A DNA stretch of 64,000 bases from Anaerolineaceae bacterium (GTDB lineage: Bacteria > Chloroflexota > Anaerolineae > Aggregatilineales > Phototrophicaceae). The position numbers and the translations under genes are program-made. Of the stretch, positions 15,982 to 24,867 are shown in pieces; positions within the stretch are counted from its first letter, which is position 1; each line of letters begins with the position of its first letter. The stretch is from NCBI GenBank assembly GCA_016124855.1, contig WGMX01000056.1, positions 1 to 64,000 of the forward strand. Direction: 5' to 3'. A model generated the notes under the pieces. It had not been told where the DNA came from, made no database searches, and was given only the letters and a program-made list of their open reading frames with translations.

Positions 15982-16959
15982 ATGGAACGTCTCTTTCGTG
16001 CCTTATTTGGTCAGCCAACTGAACCGCTACCGGTTATCGCACCTTCTGATGTTGAGCTGCCTGCTCCCATCACTCGCAAAGTGCTGGCGATTACTCACAA
16101 CCCGATATTACGTTCGCAAAGTGGACGGACGCTCAAAGAATATTTTCGCTGGCAAGACCCTCATCAATTGGCACAAGGTTACATCAACGACATTCGCGAG
16201 GTCAGCTTTGGTTATGCCAACTATGAAATTGTTGAACACCTTGAAGTCGATTCTTATCCGCTTAAGCGAGATGGTTTTCGCTATACCGAGCAATCCTATC
16301 TAGATGCTTGGCGCACACGACAATTTCATGATCCTGATGGCGTAGATTATCTTGAACTGGTGCGCGAGTTTCGCATGATCGAGCGGGTTGACAGTGGTGA
16401 AATTGATGAAGTGTGGTTGTTTGGGCATCCCTACGGCGGTTATTGGGAATCGATTATGTGTGGGCCGGGCGCGTTTTGGTGCAATGCGCCGCCGCTAGCC
16501 GGAACAGAACATGCCTCGCGCCGTTTCGTAATTATGGGCTTCAACTTTGAACGCGGTGTGGGCGAAATGCTCGAAGATTTAGGTCATCGCGCCGAGTCTA
16601 TTCTCTATAAAGTCTTTGAGAATACACACGGCGAGGCCAATCTCTTCGAAAAGTTTCTCCGCTACGACAAAAAAGACCGTGGACGTGCCGAGGTTGGTAA
16701 TGTCCATTTTGCCCCAAATAGTCAGCGCGATTATGATTGGGGGAATCCCACGCCGGTGTTAAGCCGCTGTGATACGTGGTTGAACTTTCCTGACTTAGCA
16801 GGGCAGCCTCGCATAGTCACCTGTGCGGATTGGGGAAATGGCGACATTCGCGCCCATCATAAATGGTGGATGACTCGTTTCCCGCATATTGTTGGCAAGA
16901 CAAACGGCATCTCGTGGAATTGGTGGCAGTACGTCATCGACCCCAATACTGTGTCATAG
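15982..16959 (+). CDS. Conserved hypothetical protein
   Basis: 325 residues from ATG 15982 (GGAG just upstream), 12 nt after the kdpE-like gene and probably co-transcribed with it. There is no signal peptide or membrane segment. Distinctive stretches are FGYANYEIVEHLEVDSYPLK, EIDEVWLFGHPYGGYWES, GPGAFWCNAPPL, RRFVIMGFNFERGVGEMLE, NVHFAPNS and RCDTWLNFPDLAG. I remember close relatives as uncharacterised proteins in other bacteria, sometimes in longer secreted forms, but know of no function. The many invariant-looking Trp, Cys, His and Asn residues are consistent with an enzyme-like active site, but this is speculation. Confidence 0.75.
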   Translation: MERLFRALFGQPTEPLPVIAPSDVELPAPITRKVLAITHNPILRSQSGRTLKEYFRWQDPHQLAQGYINDIREVSFGYANYEIVEHLEVDSYPLKRDGFRYTEQSYLDAWRTRQFHDPDGVDYLELVREFRMIERVDSGEIDEVWLFGHPYGGYWESIMCGPGAFWCNAPPLAGTEHASRRFVIMGFNFERGVGEMLEDLGHRAESILYKVFENTHGEANLFEKFLRYDKKDRGRAEVGNVHFAPNSQRDYDWGNPTPVLSRCDTWLNFPDLAGQPRIVTCADWGNGDIRAHHKWWMTRFPHIVGKTNGISWNWWQYVIDPNTVS

Positions 16960-17077
16960 TTTTTGTTGTGACGTGACACCTGTCAGCACGAACCAATGCA
17001 AAGATCACTACGGTAACTAGACGTCTACTTTTACAATTTCCCTAAAACATCAAGTTTGTTTTGGAGAAGAGTAGATA

Positions 17078-17548
17078 ATGCGAAAGTTTCAAAAACTTCT
17101 GCCGTTTATTGGCATCGCAGTTTTGGGGATTTTAGTGCTGGTTTGGCTTTTGCCTTCCACATCGGTGTCCACAGTCTCCCATGACATGGATATGGCTCCT
17201 GAGTCTCAACTGCCAGTTTTCCTCATGACGGCCAATGTTGATACACGGAATGCTTATCGTTTTGCGATTGTCAATCATCACGAGTTAGAAAAATATCCTT
17301 GCACTTGCGGTTGCAAATATATGGGACACATGAGCAATGCGGATTGCTACGTCAAAGCCACCGCACCAGATGGTACGGTATCCATCTTTGACCAACATGC
17401 CAGTGCTTGCGGTATCTGCGTCGATATTACACTGGATGTTATGCGCATGATGCGTGAAGGACATAAACCCATCGACATCCGCGCTTATATTGACCAGACG
17501 TACAGCAAATATGGCCCATCAACAGATACGCCATTACCGCTGGCTTGA
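17078..17548 (+). CDS. PCYCGC-motif secreted protein
   Basis: 156 residues from ATG 17078 after GGAGAAGAG. A hydrophobic N-terminal anchor or signal (LLPFIGIAVLGILVLVWLLP) is followed by a linker with Met/His (SHDMDMAPES). The core HELEKYPCTCGCKYMGH...ADCYVK...HASACGICVDITLDVMRM matches the PCYCGC family (PF13798). The paired Cys and His residues suggest metal binding or redox activity outside the membrane. The family's function is not known. A strong bidirectional terminator follows. Confidence 0.8.
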   Translation: MRKFQKLLPFIGIAVLGILVLVWLLPSTSVSTVSHDMDMAPESQLPVFLMTANVDTRNAYRFAIVNHHELEKYPCTCGCKYMGHMSNADCYVKATAPDGTVSIFDQHASACGICVDITLDVMRMMREGHKPIDIRAYIDQTYSKYGPSTDTPLPLA

Positions 17549-17571
17549 GGCGAATAACTTCCCACATCCGG

Positions 17572-17603
17572 ATAAGGGGCTTCTCACAAAAGAGGCCCCT
17601 TAT
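17572..17603. terminator. Bidirectional terminator between convergent genes
   Basis: ATAAGGGGC pairs with GCCCCTTAT, with an inner CTC/GAG and an ACAAAA loop. It lies between the PCYCGC gene (+) and the GH63-like gene (-). Confidence 0.75.
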
Positions 17604-17611
17604 TCAGTTTC

Positions 17612-19381
17612 TTAATTGGTTTCTATTCTGCGACTCTCTTGAATTGCTAAGTCGATAAACACTGCCGAAGTCCAACCGAATATCGGCGCGGCTTTTGGTG
17701 GACGTTCCCCTGTAATTGGATTGTAGTACTCGTAAATATCACGCTGCTGCATAATCGTTTCAAGGGTATCACGTCTTAACTTGGTGGCGAGTTCTGTTTG
17801 GTTGATGCGCTTCAACGCTTCCACAAACAAGTAATTGATATTCATCCATGACGGTCCACGCCACATTTGCATTGCGTCGAAACTTGGATCATGAATGGAG
17901 ACGGTGGCGAGGGGATACTTCGTCCAGAATAAATTGGGATCGACCAGATGGTTGAGCAAGCTGTTCTGGATTTTTTCCGGCAGTTGACCTGTCCAAAGCG
18001 GCAGTAGGCTAAATACTGTTTTAGTAGGGATCATTTCGCCATTGTGTTTGGCCATGAACATGCCGCAATTCTCATCCCACAAAGACGAAATCATGTTCTG
18101 GGCAGTTTGTTTTGCAGCATCGCGGAAGCGAACAGCATCTTCTGGTCGACCGATTAAGTCTGCAATTTGTGCGAGTGACTCCTGTTGAACACACATATAG
18201 GTATTCAAATCGGGGGCGGTTACCGGCATTCCTACATCCCATAACGGGCTGTCGTCCAAGCCTGATGAGAAAGGATGGCGATATTCGCATAGCCCCTGAC
18301 CATCGCTGCTCTGGTTAACCCACCAATCATGCCAGTGAACCAATGGCTCATAAACTTCTTCGAGGAAATCATTATGTTGTGAACTCTCGAATATCTTGAG
18401 CGCTGCCCATGAAGCGAGTGGTGGCTTGGTCACATCCGCCTCTACTGGCAGAGTCAAATGCGTGACCAACCCTTCGTCATGAATGGCATCGGGCAGCATT
18501 CCGTCTGGTCGTTGATGATCCAGTACAATCCGTAGTTGATCTTCGGCCAAGCGAGCATCAACATGACGGAAGGCGAGTGCATGAAAGAATTGATCCCACT
18601 GCCACACACCTACATAATGAATTTTTGACGGCGAAAGGGCTTCTCGTGTGAAGTAGAACCGCTGGCTCAGTAAGCCTGCCCGCATCACCCACCACGCATA
18701 ATCATACTGCTCACGATAATGTTCGACGACCTTGGGCGCTGCTTTAAACCAATGATCCCAACGCTCAAAGGCATCTTTGATTTCCTTATCGGCGTCAGGA
18801 ATTGAACGGTTAAAGCCTAGACGCGGTGTAATGTTCAGAAGGAAAACGTTACCGCGCTCAACTTCCAAACCAACTTTTATGTGATACCACTCGTCCGCTT
18901 GCAAACTCATCTCGTTCGAGATGAGTTTAGCGTTTGTGGTGTAGGCGATATTGCGGAAGCCATGTAAATCGCCACCCCGTCGCCCAATCTGTCCACGTTC
19001 GGCCTGTGCTGTAAATTGCAACTGATGTTTACCAGCAGGCATCCGCATCAACAACGTTTCGGTATCCGTGAACACAAACTCAAATATCCCTTTGGCAGTA
19101 TGAAGGCGCGTTAAATAGGGATAGCTCTCAACCTCAAACGCAATAGGTTGGCCTTCTTCGCCCAGAAAGGCGAATTCTTTTAATATCGGTGGACGTAGTC
19201 GATAATGCCCCGTTCGCGTTTGGATTTTTTCCCACCGTTCCGCTAACCGGATGTACAGTTCGTTTTCCCGCCTGAACAGCATCAAGCGCGTTCCCCTGTC
19301 GGTGAACGGGATATGGGTCAAATCAATTCGGTTTTTGAGTAATTCTGAGAATGTCACAACGTCTTCCTTTAACGTGGTCAA
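17612..19381 (-). CDS. GH63-like (alpha/alpha)6 glycoside hydrolase
   Basis: 589 residues. The C-terminal two thirds are an (alpha/alpha)6-barrel of the GH63 / mannosylglycerate-hydrolase-like group: VGVWQWDQFFHALAF, LPDAIHDEGL, GLDDSPLWD, PDLNTYMCVQ, WRGPSWMNINYLFVEAL, YEYYNPITGE and a final FGWTSAVFIDL. The N-terminal third is beta-rich. There is no signal peptide, so it is cytoplasmic. It lies 5 nt after the GH13_18 phosphorylase gene, clearly the same operon. GH63 members of this type hydrolyse glucosylglycerate or mannosylglycerate, which fits the context, but trehalose-like substrates cannot be excluded. The TTG at 19381 has no ribosome binding site. GTG at 19357 does (AAGGAAG) and may be the real start. 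Confidence 0.8.
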   Translation of the reverse strand: MTTLKEDVVTFSELLKNRIDLTHIPFTDRGTRLMLFRRENELYIRLAERWEKIQTRTGHYRLRPPILKEFAFLGEEGQPIAFEVESYPYLTRLHTAKGIFEFVFTDTETLLMRMPAGKHQLQFTAQAERGQIGRRGGDLHGFRNIAYTTNAKLISNEMSLQADEWYHIKVGLEVERGNVFLLNITPRLGFNRSIPDADKEIKDAFERWDHWFKAAPKVVEHYREQYDYAWWVMRAGLLSQRFYFTREALSPSKIHYVGVWQWDQFFHALAFRHVDARLAEDQLRIVLDHQRPDGMLPDAIHDEGLVTHLTLPVEADVTKPPLASWAALKIFESSQHNDFLEEVYEPLVHWHDWWVNQSSDGQGLCEYRHPFSSGLDDSPLWDVGMPVTAPDLNTYMCVQQESLAQIADLIGRPEDAVRFRDAAKQTAQNMISSLWDENCGMFMAKHNGEMIPTKTVFSLLPLWTGQLPEKIQNSLLNHLVDPNLFWTKYPLATVSIHDPSFDAMQMWRGPSWMNINYLFVEALKRINQTELATKLRRDTLETIMQQRDIYEYYNPITGERPPKAAPIFGWTSAVFIDLAIQESRRIETN

Positions 19382-19386
19382 TAATT

Positions 19387-21114
19387 CTATGAAACGGGCT
19401 TCAGCCAGCGTGTCTCATAAGGTGAAAGGGTAATACTCTTTTCGCAATGTTCTTGCGTCAAAAGGTCGGTTGATGAAACGAACGGTGTTTCCACGGTCGC
19501 GGTTTCTGGACTGATATTAAACAAGCAAAGCACATGCTCGCTGTGGTCTGGTGAATTGCGTTCCAAAATCAGCACTTGACCGTCAGCGAGTGTACGCGCC
19601 AACTGCTTGCCACTGGGATGAAAAGCCGAACACTGCATCCTGACGTTTATCATGTGCGTGTAACCGCTGAATACTTGCGCTCTGAAGCTGGTAGCATCGT
19701 CCAATTCATTTGAGACTTCAGTTACAGCCACTTTTCGGCGGTTAATGGCTCGCGCGTGGCCCGTTTTTTGAACCCCGTCCAAATCGTTGTGCGAACCAAT
19801 CAAACTATGAATGTAAATCGCAGGGACGCCTGCCAAAGTTAACATAATGGCCTGTGAGACGAGGAAACGGGCGACCTGTTCCGCCACCGGTTCATTGTGA
19901 TCAATAATCGCATCCACATAGGTGATGTTCAGCTCATAGGGGCTGCGCGAACCATCCGAGTTGGCTTTATATGAAACTAATCCACCGCTCGATTCCACCT
20001 TATCAATGAGCTGCTGCAATTCCGTAGCGTTCAAAATGCCTTCGACTGGACGTACTCCAATGCCATCGTGCGAGGCCGTAAAATTAAAAAAGGTTGTACG
20101 TTCACGTTTTGTAGACAGCGTGTTAATCCAATTGCTGAGTTTGTAAGCATCACCAACGGTCAGCGTGTAAAATAGCAGCGGCGGTAAGGTGAAGTTATAA
20201 ACCAACTGGGCTTCTGGATAGGCATTCGTGCCAAAGTATGAAATATTTTCGGGATGCGGAACGTTGGTTTCAGTAATGAGAATGACTTCCGGCGCAACCA
20301 CATCCAACGCGGCTCGCATCAATTGGATAATGGCGTGAGTTTGTGGCAGATGAATAGATGAAGTGCCTGCCTCTTTCCACATATAGGCAATCGCATCCAA
20401 CCGGATAACTGAAGCCCCTTGTTCCACATAAAATAGCAGCACTTTCAAGATTCGCAGCAGCGTTTCGGGACGGCTGTAATCCAAGTCTACTTGGTCGGCG
20501 CTAAACGTTGTCCACACATGCACGGTGCTGCCGTCGACTTTCTTAAACGCTGTCAGCAGGGGTGATGTGCGTGGACGCGTGACGCTGCTCAAATCTGTTT
20601 CGGGATTTTCAGTCCGAAATAAACCAGTGTAATCGTTATTGTCTGCTAAAAATGCTTTGAACCATTCACTTTTTGCTGACATGTGGTTAATAACCGCATC
20701 AAACATCAGCCGGAAGTCGCTGCTTAAATGTTGGATATCATCCCATGTGCCTAACGCTGGATTAACCGCATAATAATCAATCACTGAAAAACCATCATCA
20801 GAGGAGTAGGGGTAAAATGGCAGGATATGGACGGTTGTGATAACGTCCTTGAGGCGCGCCTTCAAAAAATGATGCAGCGTTTGTAAGGGCGCTTCCCCCG
20901 GATGTTGTAGTGTGTCACCATATGTTATCAAGGTAATATTGCGCTCGGAGAAGTAGTGGTCAGCTCGCATATGTTTGAGCTTGACAGCACCTAGCATCGC
21001 TATGATCTGCTGTTGATAAGCGATGGCTTGTTCAGGAGAATACAGTTGTTGTAGAAGGGTGATTATGCGATCTTGAGGTGAAAATGTGTGCGAATCAGCG
21101 GTCAATTCTGGCAC
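19387..21114 (-). CDS. GH13_18 glycoside phosphorylase (probable glucosylglycerate/sucrose phosphorylase)
   Basis: 575 residues, cytoplasmic. The GH13 subfamily 18 signature is clear: VHILPFYPYSSDDGFSVIDY, LMFDAVINHMSAKSEWF, RPRTSPLL, VWTTFSADQVDLDY, IRLDAIAYMWKE with the nucleophile Asp, LITETNVPHPENISYFG with the acid/base Glu, and FNFTASHDGIGVRPVEGIL. These enzymes cleave a glucoside with phosphate to give glucose 1-phosphate. The acceptor is sucrose, sucrose 6'-phosphate or glucosylglycerate, depending on the group. The GH63 partner and the glycerate kinase in the window favour glucosylglycerate; that choice is inference. GTG 21114 has GGGAG 7 nt before it. A TTGACG-18-TATAAT promoter lies 58-87 nt upstream. 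Confidence 0.87.
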   Translation of the reverse strand: MPELTADSHTFSPQDRIITLLQQLYSPEQAIAYQQQIIAMLGAVKLKHMRADHYFSERNITLITYGDTLQHPGEAPLQTLHHFLKARLKDVITTVHILPFYPYSSDDGFSVIDYYAVNPALGTWDDIQHLSSDFRLMFDAVINHMSAKSEWFKAFLADNNDYTGLFRTENPETDLSSVTRPRTSPLLTAFKKVDGSTVHVWTTFSADQVDLDYSRPETLLRILKVLLFYVEQGASVIRLDAIAYMWKEAGTSSIHLPQTHAIIQLMRAALDVVAPEVILITETNVPHPENISYFGTNAYPEAQLVYNFTLPPLLFYTLTVGDAYKLSNWINTLSTKRERTTFFNFTASHDGIGVRPVEGILNATELQQLIDKVESSGGLVSYKANSDGSRSPYELNITYVDAIIDHNEPVAEQVARFLVSQAIMLTLAGVPAIYIHSLIGSHNDLDGVQKTGHARAINRRKVAVTEVSNELDDATSFRAQVFSGYTHMINVRMQCSAFHPSGKQLARTLADGQVLILERNSPDHSEHVLCLFNISPETATVETPFVSSTDLLTQEHCEKSITLSPYETRWLKPVS

Positions 21115-21171
21115 TCTTGCGCTCCCATATTATTGGTTAATCAAAAGTGGTACTTAAAAGCAACCACCTGA

Positions 21172-21201
21172 ATTATAGGACGCTCTCCCGTGTCTCGTCA
21201 A
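21172..21201 (-). promoter_or_regulatory. Strong sigma-70-type promoter of the phosphorylase operon
   Basis: Minus strand TTGACG (21196-21201), 18 bp, TATAAT (21172-21177). It implies a ~50 nt leader before GTG 21114. That leader contains GTGGT/ACCAC arms that could be an operator. Confidence 0.6.
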
Positions 21202-21268
21202 TTTTTCACGCTTCATGATCATCGTCTACTCATGTGGGGGTGCATTTATAAGTTCATTTAAACGTCCC

Positions 21269-21928
21269 CTAATCGAAAGTCTTTTTGAACTGATTGTCGC
21301 GTAGTTTTGCCCATCGCCAGATCAAAAATATGATGGTAACTGTTCCGATTATGACAGCTCCCGCAATGATTTGTGGTTCATACTGCCGGATAATATCCAG
21401 TATCGAGCGCCAATTTTCACCGAGGATGTACCCTAATCCCATATAGACAGCGATGGCAAAACCGGTACTCAATGCCGTACATGGGATGAATATCTTAAGT
21501 GGTAAGCCGCTCATGCCCGACACAATCGACATGGTCGGGCGTACCACTGGCAGGAAGCGTCCGAAGAATACCATCCATCCGCCGTATCGTTTACACATCT
21601 TGAGCGTGTAATCTAATGCGCTTTCGCTCATTCCTGTGTATTTGCCCCATCGTCGGATCAGTGCCCGCACCACAGGTTCGCCGCCGCGTTTCCCCACCTG
21701 ATACAAAATAAACGATCCGGTTGTGCTGCCTGCCACTGCCGTTGCCCAAATCCCAATCAGATTGATTTTCCCTTGTGCCGCCATCATTCCGGCTAAGGGC
21801 AACAGCGGCTCGCTGGGTATCGGCGTGAATACATTTTCTAGCACCTGCACCACGAACATCCCGGGATATCCGAACACGAGCAGCAAATGCTCAAAAAACA
21901 GCGTAATCTGATTGATAATTTCCGCCAT
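21269..21928 (-). CDS. DedA family membrane protein
   Basis: 219 residues from ATG 21928 (MAEIINQ), with AGGA about 9 nt upstream; the open frame continues to 21967 without support. DedA/SNARE-associated (VTT) features are present: the N-terminal re-entrant segment with PIPSEPLLPLAG, a GSTTGSFILYQVGKRGG motif, FFGRFLPVVRPTMSIVSGMSG with the conserved Arg residues, and C-terminal membrane helices. DedA proteins are inner-membrane lipid (undecaprenyl phosphate or phospholipid) flippases linked to envelope stress. The specific lipid is not predictable. It is monocistronic here. Confidence 0.9.
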   Translation of the reverse strand: MAEIINQITLFFEHLLLVFGYPGMFVVQVLENVFTPIPSEPLLPLAGMMAAQGKINLIGIWATAVAGSTTGSFILYQVGKRGGEPVVRALIRRWGKYTGMSESALDYTLKMCKRYGGWMVFFGRFLPVVRPTMSIVSGMSGLPLKIFIPCTALSTGFAIAVYMGLGYILGENWRSILDIIRQYEPQIIAGAVIIGTVTIIFLIWRWAKLRDNQFKKTFD

Positions 21929-22050
21929 CAATGTGTTCCTATAACTTGACCATGCGTTATACACCATCGATAACGCTTTCGATCACTTATCCTCGCATAG
22001 TTTTCATATCCTTGTAATAAAGATACTTATCGTTTGTGATGCACTGTTTA

Positions 22051-22263
22051 TTATTGTGATCGCCAATTGACCTTTAAGGATATAGGGATGGAATAAATGT
22101 GCGCTGTCTGAAGAAATTCAACTTGAGCTTGAGTAGCATTTCCAACAATCGCGGTTGCGGTTAGTTCTAGTGAGTCGAGATATGTTGGCGTAGCTGTAGT
22201 ACGAGTTAAATCTGGCGGGGTATATGGTGCCGTAGCAGTGTCTGAATAACTACTGTAGTGTTC
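22051..22263 (-). pseudogene. Remnant of a Thr/Pro-rich secreted protein gene
   Basis: A minus-strand frame without any start codon encodes TATAPYTPPDLTRTTATPT, then ELTATAIVGNATQAQVEFLQ and ends at TAA 22051. The TATPT style matches linkers of the secreted proteins in this window. The upstream end is closed by TAG at 22264-22266. Probably a decayed gene tail. Confidence 0.35.
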
Positions 22264-22304
22264 CTAAACATCATCTGAAACGTTTACGGTAGCTGGCTTC
22301 TTCA

Positions 22305-22385
22305 CTACAATTCATTCAAACTCACTGCGATTTCCGTTGTCACACCTTTGACCTGCATCAATCGAATTGCCAAAAACTTTGAGAG
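22305..22385 (-). pseudogene. Decayed duplicate of the uvrC 3' end
   Basis: On the minus strand one frame gives LMQVKGVTTEIAVSLNEL-stop, against LMTVKGVTAEIAVSLKELL-stop at the end of the intact uvrC (22872 onward). A second frame, just upstream, gives FGNSIDA as in uvrC FGNSIDAVKN. The copy lacks the residues in between and is frameshifted. It lies ~490 nt from the true uvrC end, with the 22443-22835 gene and a dispersed repeat in between. Confidence 0.75.
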
Positions 22386-22442
22386 CTTTCTATTTCAGTG
22401 TACACTGACATTTACAAATTGATGTTGTAGGAGAGGGGTGAT

Positions 22443-22835
22443 ATGGATACACAAGTCACACTTACGCTTCCTCCAGATTTATATCTACGCGCCTCAAATA
22501 TTGCTGCGCTCACGGGTTGGACAGTTGAAGATGCAGTGCTAATCATGCTCGAAGTATCGCTACCAGCTTTAATTCCACTCGTCGATTTGAATAAACCTGT
22601 TGAAGCGCTCAATGATAATGATCTTATCGCGCTCACAAATCTTGAGATGTCCTTATCCTATAACTCAAGGCACTCAGAACTCTTATATCGTCAGCAAGCG
22701 GGGACAATCTCACGCGCAGAAGGGCGAGAATTACAAACGCTTCAGCGTGTTTATGAAATTGGTATGATTTACAAATCGCAAGCACTTGCTGAGGCGGTTA
22801 AGCGAAATCTAGTGAATAGATCTCATCAGCAGTAA
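22443..22835 (+). CDS. Antitoxin-like small protein, hypothetical
   Basis: 130 residues with a strong AGGAGAGG site 6 nt before ATG 22443. The N-terminal MDTQVTLTLPPDLYLRASNIAALTGWTVEDAV looks like a ribbon-helix-helix-type strand and helices. The C-terminal half has SELLYRQQAGTISRAEGRELQTLQRVYEIGMIYKSQALAEAVKR, a pattern I associate with a family of orphan antitoxin-like proteins in Cyanobacteria and Chloroflexota. No toxin follows. It is convergent with uvrC and sits between uvrC and the decayed uvrC tail, so it probably came in with that rearrangement. Confidence 0.65.
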   Translation: MDTQVTLTLPPDLYLRASNIAALTGWTVEDAVLIMLEVSLPALIPLVDLNKPVEALNDNDLIALTNLEMSLSYNSRHSELLYRQQAGTISRAEGRELQTLQRVYEIGMIYKSQALAEAVKRNLVNRSHQQ

Positions 22836-22840
22836 ATTTT

Positions 22841-22874
22841 AACTCAGTACTTGGCACTTAGAACTCAGTACTTA
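22841..22874. repeat. Dispersed ACTCAGTACTTGGCACT-type repeat, copy at uvrC end
   Basis: AACTCAGTACTTGGCACTTA then GAACTCAGTACTTA. It fills the gap between the antitoxin-like gene and uvrC and includes the uvrC stop codon (22872-22874). Confidence 0.7.
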
Positions 22875-24758
22875 AAGAAGCTCTTTCAAACTCACCGCAA
22901 TCTCCGCCGTTACGCCCTTGACCGTCATCAAATCCTCGACACTGGCATTCTTCACTGCGTCAATCGAATTGCCGAACGCCTTGAGCAGCGCCTTCCGACG
23001 TTTCGGCCCGATGCCCGGAATTTGCTCCAAGCGGCTCATCATGCCGAGCTTTGTGCGCTGGTTGCGATGGGTTGTGATGCCATACCGATGTGCCTCATCG
23101 CGCACTCGCTGCACCAGATACAAGGCCTGACTGCGACGATTTAACACCAGCGGAGTCGGATTATGCGGGAAGAATATTTCTTCGAACTGCTTGGCTAAAC
23201 CGACGACTGGCACGCGATCCATCAATCCGAACTCGGTCAACACCTCAATCGCGATACCTAACTGCCCTTTACCACCGTCGATAATCAACAAATCAGGTAG
23301 TAAGCGCCATGTCTCGTCGTGATCTTCTTTCCCCGGCGCGACCTGTGTTGGATCATCCAGCGTGCCTTTCCAGCGGTTGAAGCGACGTGTTAACGCCTCC
23401 CGCATTGATTGGTAATCATCCGGTCCGCTGTGGGTCACCGTCTTGATGTTGAAGCGTCGGTATTCGCTCTTTTTCGGCGCGCCCTGCACGAACACCACCC
23501 GCGCCGCCACAATCGCCGTGCCTTGAGTGGTACTGATGTCGAAGCACTCAATCCGGTTGGGTGGATTGGGCAAATTGAGTTCGCGCTGTAAGGCCGCCAG
23601 CGACTCTTCCTGCTTATGCGTATCCGCCTCCCACTGTTCACGGATCATCCGAAGCCCTTCGCTGGCATTCTCCTGTGCCATCTTGATTAAATCGCGTTTG
23701 TTACCCCGCTGCGGAACCGTAATGGTGACCTTTTCGCCGCTGCGTTTATCCCGTAACCACTGTTCGATAATTTTGGCGCTGGCAACCTCATTTGGCAGCA
23801 TGATTTCACTCGGAACTTCCGCCGCTTCGGAATAAAATTGCGTCAGGAACGATTCCAACACTTCCTCATCGGGTTCGCCCTCTGTTCCGGCTAACATGCG
23901 GACATCGCTGCCCACCAATTTGCCGTTGCGGATGAACAAGATTTGCACAGCCGCATCATTTTTGTCGCGGGCGAGGGCAATCACATCGTGATCGGTCATC
24001 TGCGGATTAACTGCTTTATGCCGCTGCGTGATGTACTCAATGGCCTTCAATTGATCGCGCAGCACTCCCGCCCGTTCAAAGTTCAGAACTTCGGCGGCCT
24101 CTTGCATCTCTCTGGTAATGCGCTTGACCACCGGCTCACTCTTGCCGTTCAATACATCCATGAGTTCGCTAATCATGTTGCGATATTCTTCTTGATTGAC
24201 AGCCCCGATGCACGGCCCGTTACACAGCTTAATGTCATAGAACAAGCACGGACGTTCATCGTTTCCTGTAATGACGCGGTCGCAAGTCAAATAGGGAAAC
24301 GCCCGCCGCAGCGTTCGGAGCGTATTTTGCACCGCCCACATGGCGGCATACGGCCCGAAGTAACGGCTGCCGTCTTTCAGTACCCGCCGCGTCGTCTCCA
24401 CTTTGGGGAAGGGGTCTTGCCAGTTGATTTTGATATACGGATAGTGCTTGTCGTCCTTCAACATGATGTTGTAGAACGGCATGTGGCGCTTAATCAATGT
24501 CTCTTCAGTGATAAGCGCCTGTACTTCCGTTTCAGTGACAATGATCTCGATGTCTACAATATTCTCACGCAGTCGAAGCGTTTTAGCACTGCTTTCGGCA
24601 CTGGAATTAAAGTAGCTCCGCACGCGGTTACGCAGTTTTTTCGCCTTGCCGACATAAATGATCTTCCCGTCCTTGTCCTTCATCAGATAACAACCGGGTT
24701 TCATCGGCAGGCTGGAGAGAATATTGGCAATGTGTTCAGAAGGTGTAAAGCTGTTCAT
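22872..24758 (-). CDS. uvrC: Excinuclease ABC subunit C
   Basis: 628 residues, normal length. The GIY-YIG nuclease domain (MKPGCYLMKDKDGKIIYVGKAKKLRNRVRSYF pattern, residues ~18-95) makes the 3' incision. A UVR motif (~205-235) binds UvrB. The C-terminal RNase-H-like nuclease (NRIECFDISTTQGTAIVAA, LLIIDGGKGQLG) makes the 5' incision, and tandem helix-hairpin-helix motifs end the protein (LEQIPGIGPKRRKALLKAFG). It acts in nucleotide excision repair with UvrA and UvrB, neither of which is in the window. ATG 24758 has only a weak ribosome binding site. A degenerate second copy of its 3' end lies at 22305-22385. Confidence 0.96.
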   Translation of the reverse strand: MNSFTPSEHIANILSSLPMKPGCYLMKDKDGKIIYVGKAKKLRNRVRSYFNSSAESSAKTLRLRENIVDIEIIVTETEVQALITEETLIKRHMPFYNIMLKDDKHYPYIKINWQDPFPKVETTRRVLKDGSRYFGPYAAMWAVQNTLRTLRRAFPYLTCDRVITGNDERPCLFYDIKLCNGPCIGAVNQEEYRNMISELMDVLNGKSEPVVKRITREMQEAAEVLNFERAGVLRDQLKAIEYITQRHKAVNPQMTDHDVIALARDKNDAAVQILFIRNGKLVGSDVRMLAGTEGEPDEEVLESFLTQFYSEAAEVPSEIMLPNEVASAKIIEQWLRDKRSGEKVTITVPQRGNKRDLIKMAQENASEGLRMIREQWEADTHKQEESLAALQRELNLPNPPNRIECFDISTTQGTAIVAARVVFVQGAPKKSEYRRFNIKTVTHSGPDDYQSMREALTRRFNRWKGTLDDPTQVAPGKEDHDETWRLLPDLLIIDGGKGQLGIAIEVLTEFGLMDRVPVVGLAKQFEEIFFPHNPTPLVLNRRSQALYLVQRVRDEAHRYGITTHRNQRTKLGMMSRLEQIPGIGPKRRKALLKAFGNSIDAVKNASVEDLMTVKGVTAEIAVSLKELL

Positions 24759-24867
24759 AGCGTTTATTCTTGATCACAGATGAATCACAACGCATTTTTT
24801 GCGTGGGTTTCATATACGGAATAGATGTTCTATTTTAACGCTTTTAGATAGGAGATGCGAGAGGGTA

